Assembly (NCBI GenBank): GCA_947683425.1
Contig: CANTUQ010000101.1
Coordinates: forward strand, 28,729,001 to 28,793,000
DNA length: 64,000 bases
Direction of reading: 5' to 3'
From: Excoecaria cochinchinensis
Lineage: Eukaryota; Streptophyta; Magnoliopsida; Malpighiales; Euphorbiaceae
Shown here: piece after piece, positions 1-13,219 of the stretch
How the letters are laid out: each line of letters opens with the position of its first letter
Position numbering within the stretch: position 1 is the stretch's first letter
The notes under the pieces: model-generated
Databases searched by the model: none
What the model saw: only the letters and a program-made list of their open reading frames with translations
Told to the model about the DNA's origin: nothing
Made by a program: the position numbers and the translations under genes

Positions 1-305
1 GGCATATTTGGTTCCACTTCAATCTTTGTTTGTAACATCGATAGGACGATTTCTGTACTTTTCCATACTTTGTAATGTCTTTGACTCTTCAAGATTTGTA
101 ATTACATGAGTTCATAGCAGATATATTATGATGTAATACAAACTTTCTCAAGATACTTTACCTTCTGAATATTCATTGCATATTTCTTAATCTATCACTT
201 CTGCTAATCACAACTTGCTTGACAAGTATACATTGGGAAGCTTGTTATTTATTTTTATTTAAGCACGGTATAGTTTGGTGACATCAGATCTTTTTTTCTT
301 AACAG
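1..305 (+). other. Probable intron of the GC1-like gene
   Basis: AT-rich sequence with no recognisable coding segment. It ends in an AG directly before the exon at 306, so it is read as intron of the gene whose 5' part lies outside the window. Confidence 0.5.
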
Positions 306-1676
306 GTCACTATGTTCTGATATGTGGCTACGACGCTTGTGCAGATGAGTTTGAGATTCGAGATCCTGCCAGTACTAGGTAGGTATTTTCTTTCTTTAAT
401 TCTTTCTGCCCTTATTACTGATAATAAACAAGTCCTTTACCGGCACATATACAATCCTTCTTCGAAGTAGCTTTATTATGTCCACTATTTCCATTACATC
501 TGGATCGTGATGCCAAATGAAGTTATGAATAATTGCAACTGACAATACTTCAAAATGTGTAACAAATCTCTCCTTGTATTATATACTAAAAATCATTTCT
601 TAGATTGATGTGCAAGTATCTGGAACAGGTCTCTGTATGGATTTCTAGCCTATTTGATTTGTCAAATTGCCGTGCCAATGTTTGATTTATCAAACTTATA
701 TAGTTAGAAATAAGAGTTCAAATAGCCATGCCGTAACGTATTTTGTCTTTCCGAGTAAAAAATGAGAATATTTATGCTGGTGTTTACAAAATTTAATCCA
801 AATTTCAGTAATGTACTATGACAGACTAAATTTGCAGATGATATAGAAATCATACTGAATCCCCTGCAATTATGCCCTACTAGTTTATCATGGTTGAGCT
901 TCCTCGCCGTTAAAATTATTACTTATCAAAAGATTTAAGAGAAATAACAGTGACGTGGAACAGATAACTGTTGCCTTTTCTATTACATGCTGAAGAATGT
1001 ATTAACATTTTGGCTTCAAAAAATTGCATCTTCATTGTCTTTTCGTGGAGATTAATTTTGGGATAAAATGCAGGAAAACTGAGAGGATCTCATCAAAATG
1101 CCTTGAAGAAGCACGCAAATCCTTTGGTACCGATGAAGATCTTCTCTTGGTAAATTAATTTAATGGACTTTTGCCTTCTATTTTTTCATTGCATCAAATG
1201 GTGCCAACTTTTTAGAATTCAAAAGCTGCTATCTGATTAATGCTTGACCAAAGAAAATTGCTTTTGGCTAAGCTGAATCCGAATTGTAAGGCACCTCATT
1301 GTTGCAGGCTTAAAAGGACATCAATTAGTTCTATAATTTGATAAATAATGTTCAAGTCGTAGAGTGTATTTGGCTCGACGGATTGTCTTAAACTCTGTAA
1401 AAATTTTGCTGCTAACCTCATTTGAACACTACTATAAACACATTCACCTCTTTGCAGTTAAAAATCTGTATCAGATTTGGTGTTGAGCTAATTATAAGAC
1501 ATAAACAAGCAGCTCGATACATGAATTAAGTTGGCTTAAATGCGCATATTCATTAGCTGAACTCTTCTGATTATAAATCTTTTGGTTTCAATCTGTTTGT
1601 GCAGATATCTCTGGAGAAAAGCAATGAGCATAACATATCTTCCATTAATCTATCTCCGCAGATCAACATTTGTTGA
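306..1676 (+). CDS. GC1: Guanylyl cyclase 1-like protein, C-terminal three exons (5' end outside window)
   Basis: Three exons join in frame: 306-378, 1074-1149 and 1605-1676 (TGA). The first encodes GHYVLICGYD followed by EFEIRDPAS, the second encodes KTERISSKCLEEARKSFGTD, and the third gives a short variable tail ending in NIC. This is the conserved C-terminal signature of the plant GC1 family (Pfam Guanylate_cyc_2). Donors and acceptors are GT/AG, with split codons (phase 1 into 306, phase 2 into 1074, phase 0 into 1605). The family is annotated as a guanylyl cyclase producing cGMP. Its fold is also thought to resemble C39/papain-like peptidases, with the His of GHY and the Asp of RDP as core residues, so the biochemical role is less certain than the name. 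If the second intron were retained, the frame would stop a few codons after 1149. The N-terminal half is not in the window. Confidence 0.85.
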
Positions 1677-4600
1677 CATTTTATTCCCAACATAAGCTGA
1701 TAGTTGTTTGATTCTTTTGCATATATTGCTATGCTTGTGCATAGTATGTGTATAAAGGTGTTTGGTTGATTGGTAAATTAATTTTTCAAGCCATAAAATG
1801 TACATTATGATGTAATGATAACAAAGTTAAATTTGTTCTCATGTCAATCATACCAAGTTTGTTCTATTTTCATAAAGTGAATTTCTTCTATGACAACATT
1901 GTTCATTTTCAGCTCTCTTTTTTTTTTAAAGAGGCTTGAATATGAGAAGCTGCAGTTTGGAATCAATTTTACAACTGAAATATTCTCAAATGACCATTTT
2001 CAGCTCTTTTTTTTTGCTCATTCCTGTAAAACTAGAATCAGCTTTAATGCTGAAATGTTCTCAAAGATACCATTCTCAGCTATTGTTGGCTTATAAGTTT
2101 CATAATGATGGCTGATTAATGACTGGGGGCATCACTTTGTGATCCAATATTAATGGAACTTTTAGGTCATGAATTTTGGTGGGAAGTATTAAATGTTGGT
2201 GCCAAGGTATATCAATCAGATGTATTACATGTTAATGAATATGTGGATCGTCTGGTGCATGCGGTAAATAATGTGTGGATGATTCTTTAATCTGCTAGAA
2301 AAAAAAAAAAAGAAAATAATAAATGATGGCATTAAATAGGAGTAATTTAATAGCATGTATGTATGTGTGTTTGCTGCAGTTAGTAGAAAGTCTGCCTAGT
2401 CCGTGATATGCTTAAATGCTTCATTTCCACATTTCTGCTACTGACAAGTTTTTAGTTGAAATATGACTTCTAACTCACTTTCATTATTGCGGATTTTTTT
2501 TTTTTTTTTCTGCTCATGTTTTTATTTATGAAAGGAATATGATTGGGTAAGTCCGTGTGCATATGTTACAATTAAAATAAATAAATAAAAATTATCTATC
2601 ATGCCTTTATTAATTTTATTTTATTAACTGCAATTTATATTTCTCATGCTATGTTATTAATATGATTTTTGTAGTTTCAATAATAATTAATTACTATTTC
2701 TATAATTAAAATGTATTGAGGAGAAAAGTTGTAGTAAAAAATTTGTTCCACAATCATAATCACTATAATTTTTTAATATGTGCGAAAAATAAAAGTGAAT
2801 AAAAATTATAAGCAGAAGAGAGTAATTTCCTATAGTCAAATTTATATTTACATAGTATATTAATGTCATGAAAAAAAAGATAATTTCTATGTTCGTATTT
2901 ATATTTATATTTGAAACGTTAACCATTTCATCTAAAATCAATTAGTGTTGAAAAAAGAACGATTCTTATTCTCATACTGCAAAAGATATAAGCGTTCATG
3001 GCATTCAACTATGACTCGACTTTTTATTGAATTTTTGCTAAGGACAATTGTTTCCACACCTTGATGAACAGTATGGAGGAATAATATTTAACCTAGCAAC
3101 TCTCTCTCTCTCTCATGGAATTTATAAAGATATAAGTAATGGTTTCCCATTACGAAATATCAGGCAAAGAAGCATATTAGTTGTAGATTAAGTATTCATT
3201 AACAATATTAAAATAGGTGAAGAGTGGTAGTGGGAATATGGGAAAAACATGGAAAAGAGAAGTTTAAATTAGATCTAAAAGTAAAAAAGGAAGACAAGTT
3301 CCAAGAATCTGAGGAAACATGGCATTGCATTTGTGTCCGACACACTAACTTAATTTCGCATACAACAATGCAATTTATGTCTCTCCATACACACGCCCCA
3401 TGCCTTCCTCTTAATCTATCTTTTTTATTTTTTATTTTTTATTTTTTTGTCTTCTTATTGCTTTTCCTTTTCATTTTTAAGAAATTTTCTGTCACTTTCC
3501 CTCTTGCCAATCACAACAGACTTTTCTTGGTCAAATTGAATCTGGAAATGAGAATTTTGTTTCCGTACTATAATTCTTGTTCAAGCCTTTTGTCTAATGT
3601 TTACTATAAATGTCGTTAATTTGATATCTTTCATGCTTTTAAACGAGAGTGTTGGCCATCAAACCAATTTCCGAAAATTATTACTTCAAAAACACAAGAG
3701 AAGGAATTGGAAGCATGTGCATGTGCATGGCCACAACAATAATACGACATTTTTCACAAAAATTATAATAAAACAACACAATATAATATGCAACTGTTTG
3801 AACTACATAACTCGCTGCTACAAAAGCTTCGGACACTTATGTATTATTATCGCATATTATGCAACTTTGTCTGCTTTTACAAATTTTAGGGCTAAATACA
3901 TTGCAGATTAGGTTTCTTTTTTGTAATTATTAGTATTATTTTTTGTTTCTTTGTTTCCTTTTAACACAGCATCTATCTATTTATTGGTCCAAAATTCAGC
4001 CAAGATATATTAGAACATTTATTTTTCTATTATATTCATTTTGTACAGTCCAAAATCTAATTAGGTTCTACATCTGAGTTGCCCACCTAAATATAGGTTG
4101 GATCAGTTATTTTTTAATTATTCTTTTTGTACTTTGAGGAATCTTAATTGCTTCAAATAATTTTAGAACATATAGTTTCCTTTCAACAGTTTTAAGGTTA
4201 TACTTTGGTTGCCCCCAAATCATAAATTTTATGCAATTTTCGAAATAGTTTTTCATTTTATTATTTAGAACACTTTATTGCAAAATAGCGGAAGTGATAC
4301 CCTGCGATATTATAATTAGATAAAAAATAAAACTATTTTATGATTAAACGGTGCGCATTGAATAATTTTTCTAATTAAAACGTTAGTATCTAAATTCCAA
4401 ATGAATATCACAAGAATTTATTAGCATGTCTTGTGAAATAAAACATGGAATATAAATTAAGATTGATATTATATATATAATATATAGTCTAACAAACTCA
4501 ACTGGGAAATGTTTTTTTTATTATTATTAAAAAAAAGGGTCTTGGATACATAAAGCTTGATTAGATAATAATCCTAAAAATGATAAATTTGAAACACTAA

Positions 4601-6824
4601 TTTCAAGAATTTGACCATTGACTGCCAAATTTGTGAACATTGCCCCACGTGAGCCTCTTTTAGGGCAAAGAGTGGTCTTAAAATCCAAGGGTATCCTATG
4701 CATGTGGTTGTGGGACATACAATCAATCTTGAAGATTCAGAAAAACAAATATTTGGTAGCAAAAATATCGTAATGGTAATGCCCTTAACGTACAATTATA
4801 CTATTTGATCGCTTGTCCCCATTAAATCTGTAAAATCAATCACATAAAAAAGGTACCTGTGGGATTAGATTTATCATACCAAATATTTTTCCCAGTTTTT
4901 CTAACTATACACGAGTGCTGCTAATGTTCCATGGCAAGACTTTAATGTAAAAATTAATATGATCTATTTTTAGTATTTTGGACTGTTAAATTTAGAGAAA
5001 AATAAGCACATTTAAACGATGGAACACACTGTTTTGACCTTAGCTACGAGCTATATATGTATTATTTAGGGGTCCATGCAAATATATATACCTCGGAAAT
5101 GGAAGAGAAGGAGAGGGCACAATCAAATTAAAAGTCTTTTGGTTGGGTAATGGATGTTTACCTAACCAATTTTGTTGGCACTGCAGAAGCAGTACACATG
5201 AAATATTGGGTTCCCATCATGGAAAGTAACTTATTACCTACTCAAAATATTTGTAAGGTCTCACACTCTCACTCACCTTTTTGCCCATTCTTGTAACATC
5301 TCTGAGCTGTAATTCTCAAGAAAGTTTCTCCCTATGTATTATATATTGTCACATATTCTTAATTGGATATAATTTATTTTAATTATTTACATTTTAGTGA
5401 GATGAAAGATATTAGCCTTTTGAAGTATGGGGAAGAGGTTATTAGAAAGATGGGTCATTAATAGGAACTCGATTAGATGACAGAGAAGTCGGTTTGCTTC
5501 TTACGTGGAAGAAGATAGACACGTGTCATTTTCCATTAACTGATGTGAAATTAATATATTAGAAAAAAGAGTATATTTGATCGAATTTATGGATTATAAA
5601 TGCATTTTTTTAACAAAATAAATTAAACGGAATATATAAATGCTATTTCAGAAATTTCAAATGTATTTTTGCACATTTGCCTTTTACTTAAAAACAACTA
5701 ATCCAAATTGTACGTGTATAATAATTAAATAACTATGGACGAAAATTAGTTAAAACAAAACAAAAGGTTTTGATTCCCCTTTCCTTAGATTTCCTTTTTT
5801 TTTTTCTTTTTTTTTAAAAGTAATTCCTAATTTTTTTTATTTAGTTGTACATCAATATAGATATATTTTATCATAAAAAAACAGTTATATTTACTTAATA
5901 ATCATTAAGTAAAAATGGAAAGACCTAAAAAGACAAGTAAAAGAGAATGGTAAGTTTTTTTTTTTCTTAAGTTTCAAGCTTATTAAATGATAAATTCCCG
6001 GTAATTTGGTAGTCAACGAGAGTAAATTTAATTATAAGCTACAGTAAGTTACATACCATATAAATGTCATATAAAATCTCACATCATATATCTAATGGAC
6101 ATGATAAAAACTATAATGGTATTGGAGCTAACTTCAAAACGGTTTAAATTATATTGGAGCATCAAACTCGACTTTTTAAGAAACATTACAAATTTTGTAT
6201 GATATCAGAATTATAAGAAGACTAATTGTTGTATGTATGACTACAAACTCTATGGGTCAAAGCCAATTGCATTAGAGATTCCCAAATCATATATCTAAAG
6301 AATATAATAAGATATTATAATTATGTTCGAGCTAATTTTAGAATGATTTAAATAACTTTAAAATAATAATATAGTGGACGCTTCACAAATTTTACAATGA
6401 GAAGTGGTTGATGGTGAGAGTGATAACCAAAATTCAACTGGTTTTTCTTTTAAAATTGTTGACATTGATATCCATTATTCCCACATAATGTCAACTAGGG
6501 CAAGTGTGGATGAGATAAAAACAATAAAAGGTCTGCCTCTAATTCTATTGAGGTGTGCTAAACAACTTGAGAAAATGACCGTTGTGTTCAAATTCCAAAT
6601 AGCAAGAAGTGGCGGGAAGCAATTACGAACTTAAATTTAATTTTTATATTTGAAAAAAAAAAAAGAATTGAGTAAATAAAATAATAATAATAAGAAGAAA
6701 AGAAAGGCAGGAAATGAAAGTGATCCAATTAAATAAGATGCAGTAGTCTTTATAATAAGATATTGTGAAAGTGACATTTTAGTTTTGATTGGACGTTAGG
6801 CCTCTCTTTCTCTCCTCTCCTTTC

Positions 6825-6857
6825 GGCGGGAAAACTCAAACAAATTTTGCGGGAAAA
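6825..6857 (-). promoter_or_regulatory. Two adjacent E2F-type sites
   Basis: GGCGGGAAAA (6825-6834) and TTTTGCGGGAAAA (6845-6857) read on the minus strand as TTTTCCCGC, matching the plant E2F consensus TTTSSCGS. They lie 10 bp apart. No gene is recognised nearby, so the function is unproven. Confidence 0.35.
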
Positions 6858-9564
6858 TCAAGTAAAAACAAACCCCACCCGATTATCTAATATTGCACTA
6901 CCCCCACTTCTTTTATAAATTTTAAATTTTAAATATAAAAAAGGAGTGATCAGCTGTGCAGGGGCACACCCATTGATTTAAATCGGATTATTATAATAAA
7001 TTAGATCATAAACGAGTCAAAACTTTAAAAATTATAAATAAATCGAATCAGATAATAATATAAACATGTCATAAATTGATTGAATTATAAGCGAATCAAC
7101 ATTTATTATGTTACTTATTTATATAATTCTTATTATAAAATAAAAATTATGTATGTATAATATGTAAACATATTTATTTTGACATTCATATGGTATACAG
7201 AAGTAATAAAATTAACAAAAAATAAACAAATTGGGTCAAATGAGTAGCATATTGAATTGAACATTTAACTGGATCAAATAGGTCGAATCATAAAAAGAAT
7301 CATTAATGAATTTGAGTTTAAATAAAAAAAAAAAGAAAAGAGTCATATGAATTAAATTTGCGGATTAATTTAAAGTATGGATCTAATTAGGTGAGAGATA
7401 ATTTATACATAAAACGGGGCAAATATATCAAATATGAATAGGTGAATGAAAGATATAAAAATATATTAGACAGCATATGGTATATGTAATGTACCAAATA
7501 TATTGTCAATTTGATACACTCAACATGCCATATGCTGTATAAACAATGAATAAAAAACCAAAATATTATAGTTTGACTAATGTTACATACAGATTGGGTA
7601 CGGTACTTTCAACATATTAAATTAACACTTGTGACAATTAAGAAGAAGAAGAAAATGCGGGAGGGCGAGGGAAATATTTTGCAGGCTGGTGGGCAGACAA
7701 TGACCCCCACACTCCCAAATAGTGTTTGCGTCTCTTCTTATATTCTACTTTTGTAAGCCTATTCGCTCATTATAAGGATCCCATAATTTGCATTTTGAGC
7801 TACCTCACCGGTAGTAATTCAATTTGTACATATCCGCAATATTTTTTATAAATATTTGTAAATATTTAATATTTTTTATAAAGTTTGTAATAATTTTTTA
7901 ATAAAAAAATGCCGCAATATTTAATTATAAATATTATAAAAAAAAATTAAATTCAAAACATCTCATACTTTGAATAGAGTGTTTGCCCCCCAAATTAATT
8001 TCTTGTAGTTGGAGTTTATAATACTTTAATAATAGTACAATTTGTTTAAACTATATATTTATTTAATGACTCAATTAATATAAATTCTATTGTATACGTC
8101 CATAAATGAGGTAAAATATTACCTTTAAATACCTTTAAAATATTTGAAGGTACTCGTTACAAGGGTTTGAACATAAAACTTCAAATTAAGAAAAAAAAAA
8201 AAAAGACTTTAGAACAAAGTGTATGCTTGATTTAACAGGTAGAAGAAGCTAAGAGCCTTTACTTTTATTTGTTAATGTGACTGGTGATTATACAATGTAC
8301 CACCAAAAGTTGTATATAATTTTTTTAGACGGCTATTATATATCAGCGATCGGCAAGAGTAACTGACTGTCATATACGCTTATCCTTTAAAACAAACTGA
8401 ACCTAAATTGACTCATTTTCAATGTTTTCATTGAGATTATGGTAATTAATCAGTTTCCGGTACTAATTAAGTTTTGATTAGTTAAATTTTAATAAAATTA
8501 CCGTAATCAGTACATTTTTTTATAAAATTAAAATAGCGCAATTTAATGAAATAATGATGATTTTGACTTTGCAATTGATGTATGAGTCATTATAATGGTA
8601 GATACAATAAAGCACAAAAGTACCAATAAAGATGATAATTGATTAATTGATAAGCACGCACACTTGATTGAGTGTGGGTGAAGCCACCTCCTCTACATTT
8701 TGAACATCCCCCGTAACATTCTATTTTTTAAAGACAATTTTACCCTTACGATTTTTCTAATTTGCCTTCATACTTTATCCAATGCAAAATAATTATGGAT
8801 TTCTCACTGCCCCTAAAGGTAAATTGGGGATTTGATATAAAAACGACATTCCACGTCAAATCAAAGATCTATATTCAATAGCGATATCAAATCAGAGTTT
8901 CTAATATTTTTCTTTTTATGTTAATTACGACATTGTTTGAAGAGCTTTAATTAGTTAGTTTTTCCGACTGAGGCGGTGAGGTTTCCTTTCGGCTGGTGAG
9001 TCGCGTCCCATCTCTGGTCCACGTATTTCCAGTTTGCTTCTCCTCACGAAATTTCCTAATGTTTTTTTTTTTTTCTAATTTACATTATTATTTTTAGTAT
9101 TTTGTAGAAATTATTATTATTTTTAAATGACTGCATCACTCGTCACAGTACGAAACAATAATGACATGAAAAAACAAACGGCAGCAGAATTTTGATTTAA
9201 AAAAGAATTCGACCATCATATTAGTATTTTTTACATGTCTACCATTGTCGATGTAATACCTGAAATTACAATTCATAGAAACTCCCAATTTATTGGATTC
9301 TCGCTGAATAATTCAATTACAAATCCATGTTTATACAATTATTTTTTAGGATGAGAAAAGTTATAAGAAAAATTGCCCCTTAATAATAATAATTAGCCTG
9401 TGTGAAAAATTAAAACGGACTAAAATTATGGAACAAAAATATATAATTAAAAATTAATAAAATAATAAAATTTTATGAAATGATAAAATAACCTTAAATT
9501 AAAATAAAAAGAAAATAAAGAGATTTTGGTAGGTCTTAAAAAAAATTGAGCATTTAACTCCGCT

Positions 9565-9576
9565 TTTGGCGGGAAA
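9565..9576 (+). promoter_or_regulatory. E2F-type site
   Basis: TTTGGCGGGAAA is a perfect match to the classical high-affinity E2F site. It lies about 0.8 kb upstream of the short reading frame at 10364. No tested link exists. Confidence 0.35.
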
Positions 9577-10363
9577 GTTTATAAATTCTAATTGATAGTG
9601 ATTTTTGGGTCCGGCTGATGTAACTTTATAGCTTTTGCTTTCCATTTTGTAAGCCTATGGCCTGGTAGAAAAGTGCCGACGCCGTTATAACTTGTATCAC
9701 ACCTCCCCTTTTTTTTTTTTTTTCCGATGAAAATAAATCGCTATTTTGATATTTATCCATTCTTCTTTAAATTATATTTAATCCGATTTATAGTATTTGC
9801 AGCAATTTTAACTAGGGCTGAGAAAAAAAATAGAAAGAAGGTAAACCAACCCAAAGAAAAAAGCATAGTTAAATTAAATTATTTAGTGATAGAGAAACTA
9901 CTATAAATAAAAATTTTAAAATATAAAATAAATTTTTTATTTCTATTAAAAATTTATTTCTACATTGCATATTACCTTATTTTTCATATTTTATTAAAAT
10001 GAAATTAATTTATGCACCTTTAATTGAGTTATGACAACAAAAATAATTTTGATAAGGAGGGGTGTTTTACTATTTTGAATTTCATCCTCCCTTAAATTCA
10101 TTTATTTAGATGAAATAAAAGAAAAAAATAATTGTATTTAACAGGTAGAACAATCTTCAAATATTTTTGCAATGATGGCTGTTGTTTAGCGGGTGAAGGA
10201 TTAAACAATAAATAAAAATTCCCTCTAGAAAAACAAACAAACAAAAAAAAGGAGAGAACGGACGTTATAACGGCGAGAGCTAATGGAAAGGGACAGGCCG
10301 TGAGAGCAGAAAGAAGAAATAGAGTAAAACAGACAGACGACAGTTAAGACGCCGAATCTGTAC

Positions 10364-10525
10364 TATGGCCGCGTCATCAAAGATTCAGATTCCAAGGCAG
10401 CCAAAGATTATGCTACACTTACATGAGGAATCACGGGATTTCTGTGACACCTTGTTTAACGCCGGTCACACTGTAATTTACATGTCTTTAAACAATTTAG
10501 GGCAGGCAAAGCCCAAAATTTGTTA
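10364..10525 (+). other. Short unidentified reading frame, possible first exon or gene relic
   Basis: A 53-codon frame starting MAASSKIQIPRQPKIM sits in a local island of more balanced base composition. It is preceded by a purine-rich, leader-like stretch (10250-10363). The family is not recognised. The amino-acid composition looks more like real coding sequence than the surrounding AT-rich DNA, but no continuation is visible downstream, where a (TA)n tract and a MITE follow. It could be a truncated gene or chance. Confidence 0.2.
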
Positions 10526-10684
10526 ACGAATTTTGGAGCTTTACTGCTTATGACTAGTCCACTTAATGGCTTATAGTTGGAGAATTTTTGCAGATAGTTG
10601 AAATAGTGATTTTGGGAGCACAATAGATGATGATGTGGCAAAGCCTTTTGGGCTTCTAATTTGTTTCTTAACTAATTTCTCAAG

Positions 10685-10687
<3 letters not shown>

Positions 10688-10744
<57 letters not shown>
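10688..10744. repeat. (TA)n microsatellite
   Basis: Uninterrupted TA dinucleotide run of about 56 bp. Confidence 0.95.
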
Positions 10745-10745
<1 letters not shown>

Positions 10746-10990
10746 TCCATTCATTTCATAATATATGTCACTTTTAAGTAAAATTTAAATATTATTCATA
10801 TGTCACTTTTAAATTTTCAATACAATTTATTTTTTTTAAATAAAAATTAAATAATTAAATTTAAATTTGTGTATTAAATTATTCAATTTATTTAGTTAAG
10901 TGATATATAAATTACCTATACTTCAAATTGACTTTTTTTTTCCAATGATATAATTTTTTAAGAAAAAAGAGTTGCCTTTTGTACTACTCT
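10743..10990 (+). mobile_element. Stowaway-like MITE copy, degraded right end
   Basis: It begins TACTCCATTCATTTC, a variant of the Tc1/mariner Stowaway terminus TACTCCCTCCGTTCC, directly at the edge of the (TA)n tract. The interior (GTCACTTTTAAGTAAAATTT and onward) matches the MITE at 45582-45849 in the same orientation. The right terminus is not clearly preserved, so the end is approximate. Confidence 0.45.
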
Positions 10991-11654
10991 TATTTATAGA
11001 GTTAGGAGCATTAAGAAAAACAATCATCGTGTCCAAAAAAGATACTATAAAAGAAAAGTCGGACCAATCTATTAAAGTTTTTTTTTTTAATTTTTGGTGT
11101 AAAATTTTTTAAAACAATAAAAAAATTGGTGCTACAGAAAAGAAATATAAGTGATTTGATAATCATAATTAAATATATTCTAAACCATAGATTCAAAATT
11201 CAGTATCTTATCAATCTTCTTAGTAATTATGTTTTTTTTTGAAAATGCGTCAAAATACATGTGATGACAAGTGAATTGATGTAATTAAATTAGCTAGAAT
11301 TATCTCTTATTGTGTAACTCATTTAACTTTATTTTTAAAAATAAATGTCTGCAGAAAAATCAGCATATTAGATAGAGTTTTGAGAGGATGACCAATTATT
11401 GAATAATTAATTACAAGTTACTTTTGTCTAATTACAAATATTAGATTAAATTTTGTGTGTTTATTTTTACAATTAGAGTCATGTATACAAAATATTTTTA
11501 AATATGTAAAAGAAATTCTTTTATTTTTTAACGTACCTACTCAATATCGGTTTGAATTAGTTAAGTCGGTAATCCGAACGGTTATATTGCGAAATAGTCT
11601 GATTAATATTTAATTAATACAATGGTCAAATAGTTCGACTATAGCAAATTTTGT
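10991..11654. other. Intergenic AT-rich sequence
   Basis: No gene or clear repeat seen between the MITE remnant and the LTR element. Confidence 0.5.
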
Positions 11655-12200
11655 TGAATTGAACTTAATATGTTATTTCATTTCTTAATGAAGGTAATAT
11701 AATCGAGTTATACGCTACCTATCTTTTGTAGCGCTGATACTTTGACGGAAGCGTTTACAATGATCCCTTCTGGCATCACTGGTCCGGCTGATATCTACAA
11801 GCGGGATAACGGCAACTAAACCACAGTCTAAAAACCGTTTGTAGTGAAAAGCAAGCAAGAAAAAAAACCGACAAAGTTTTGGTATAAGAACTCTTTCTTA
11901 TCTCTTCCTTTGATTTACCTTTTTCCTATTTATAAAGAGCCTCCTGCTTTGAATAAGGAAGGTAACTTATGAAAGTAATTAATAAGGCAGTTACAATATT
12001 TATGAGGGCAGTTACACAATTAATAGGGAAGTTACACATTTAATATTAGTAACTTCCCTTTTTAAATTCCTCCTAATTAAGGGAAAAAAAACCCTTAATT
12101 AAAGGCCCTGATATGGAGCTCATTTCATATCTGTGTAATTCACATACTGATATGGATTCGAGTCCATATCGGGAGTCATGGGCGTATCCAGATTTCATCA
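11655..12200 (-). repeat. 3' LTR of the minus-strand Copia element
   Basis: Aligns with 16489-16985 over nearly its whole length. Shared blocks include the stretch around CGAGTTATA and the TATTTATA motif near 11930, which is a TATA box on the minus strand. It contains a private hairpin, TAATTAAGGG / CCCTTAATTA (12074-12083 and 12092-12101), absent from the other LTR. Confidence 0.8.
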
Positions 12201-12210
12201 TCTCCCACTC

Positions 12211-13219
12211 GCACATAACGAAACGATTTTCAGTCGAGTTCTCCAGTTATATAGGCAGATAGATCGTGTGACCAACATACATTCAGAGCACTAGTGCTAT
12301 ACACCTGTTAGGGATATATAGCGTCTCGAAAAGACCAGATCTCTTATTCAAGTATGTCTAAATCTAGATTGCCTTCTCATATTAACTGTTTTAACTCATG
12401 ATCTCATAAAATAATTTCCGTCCTCACTATTATGTCTCCACTCATAAAAACTACAATAAGCATGCCGATGAACCACGAAACGAATGTGATCAAAAGACTA
12501 TCTTCCCCTCTTACTATATGCCATCCATCAAGATTCAGCTCGCTTTTTTAGCCAGGTCCGCCAGACCCAAATTATCCCATGGCCTCTTGGAGACTAACTA
12601 AGCTAGCCACACTGAACCATACTTCAGGGATAAGTTAAGGGTTTTAAGGATCGAAATATGGTAGGTTCTCACAATAGAAAAAGTTGAGATCAATAATATT
12701 AACTTCCTATCTCTCGGTCACATAAACACACATGGTATAAAACATGTGTTATGGTGTTCATTCCTTCCCTTAAATGAGCGCATGCCTCACAAAAATATCA
12801 TACAGAAGCGTAAACTTGCGATTCACCAAAGCATCAAACTTTAGTCCACTTACTTAAGGACTACTTCTGGCTTTTAAACAGAACATGGTAGCTACATTTA
12901 ACTCACCATGGGATTATATTCAATCCTTATTTGGATCTCAATCCAAAGCATACAATGTTATGTATGTCTTTATCTCGCACCTTAACAAGACAAATCTTTC
13001 TATAGGCAATTGAAACATTTCACTTTTGAGATGTTTACTTTCTTTTAACCTTTGGACCTATAGTGATTTTGTTTTATCTTTTGCTTTTTAGGCTCTCGAG
13101 CCCTTTCCCTATCCCTACTTTTGAAGCTTCTTATGTTGTTCTAGTTAGAACTCATTTCATAAGAATGGGATTGTGCCATATGCACTATGGCATTGACCTT
13201 AATCATTGCCAAATAGTCT
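12211..13219 (-). other. 3' untranslated region of the Copia element
   Basis: On the minus strand this matches the region upstream of the 3' LTR in the second element (about 56180-56990), including the segment around AAAGACATACATA. There is no coding content. The pol genes that should precede it are absent. Confidence 0.6.

Larger units (their letters stand above)
1677..10363. other. Gene-poor AT-rich intergenic region
   Basis: No reading frame here resembles a known protein. The longest open stretches (3224-3619, 3597-3911, 6404-6634) are low-complexity or have no recognisable domain. At 1895-2085 there is a loose tandem duplication of about 90 bp, each copy carrying a TTTTCAGCTCT element followed by a T-run. 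Poly-A and poly-T tracts are frequent. E2F-like sites are listed separately. Confidence 0.6.

Noticed and set aside
3224..3911. Two overlapping frames of 131 and 104 codons
   Set aside because: Composition follows the AT/T-rich DNA (runs of Phe/Leu), with no domain and no splice context.
6404..6634. 76-codon plus-strand frame
   Set aside because: No recognisable family or gene context; could not be supported as coding.
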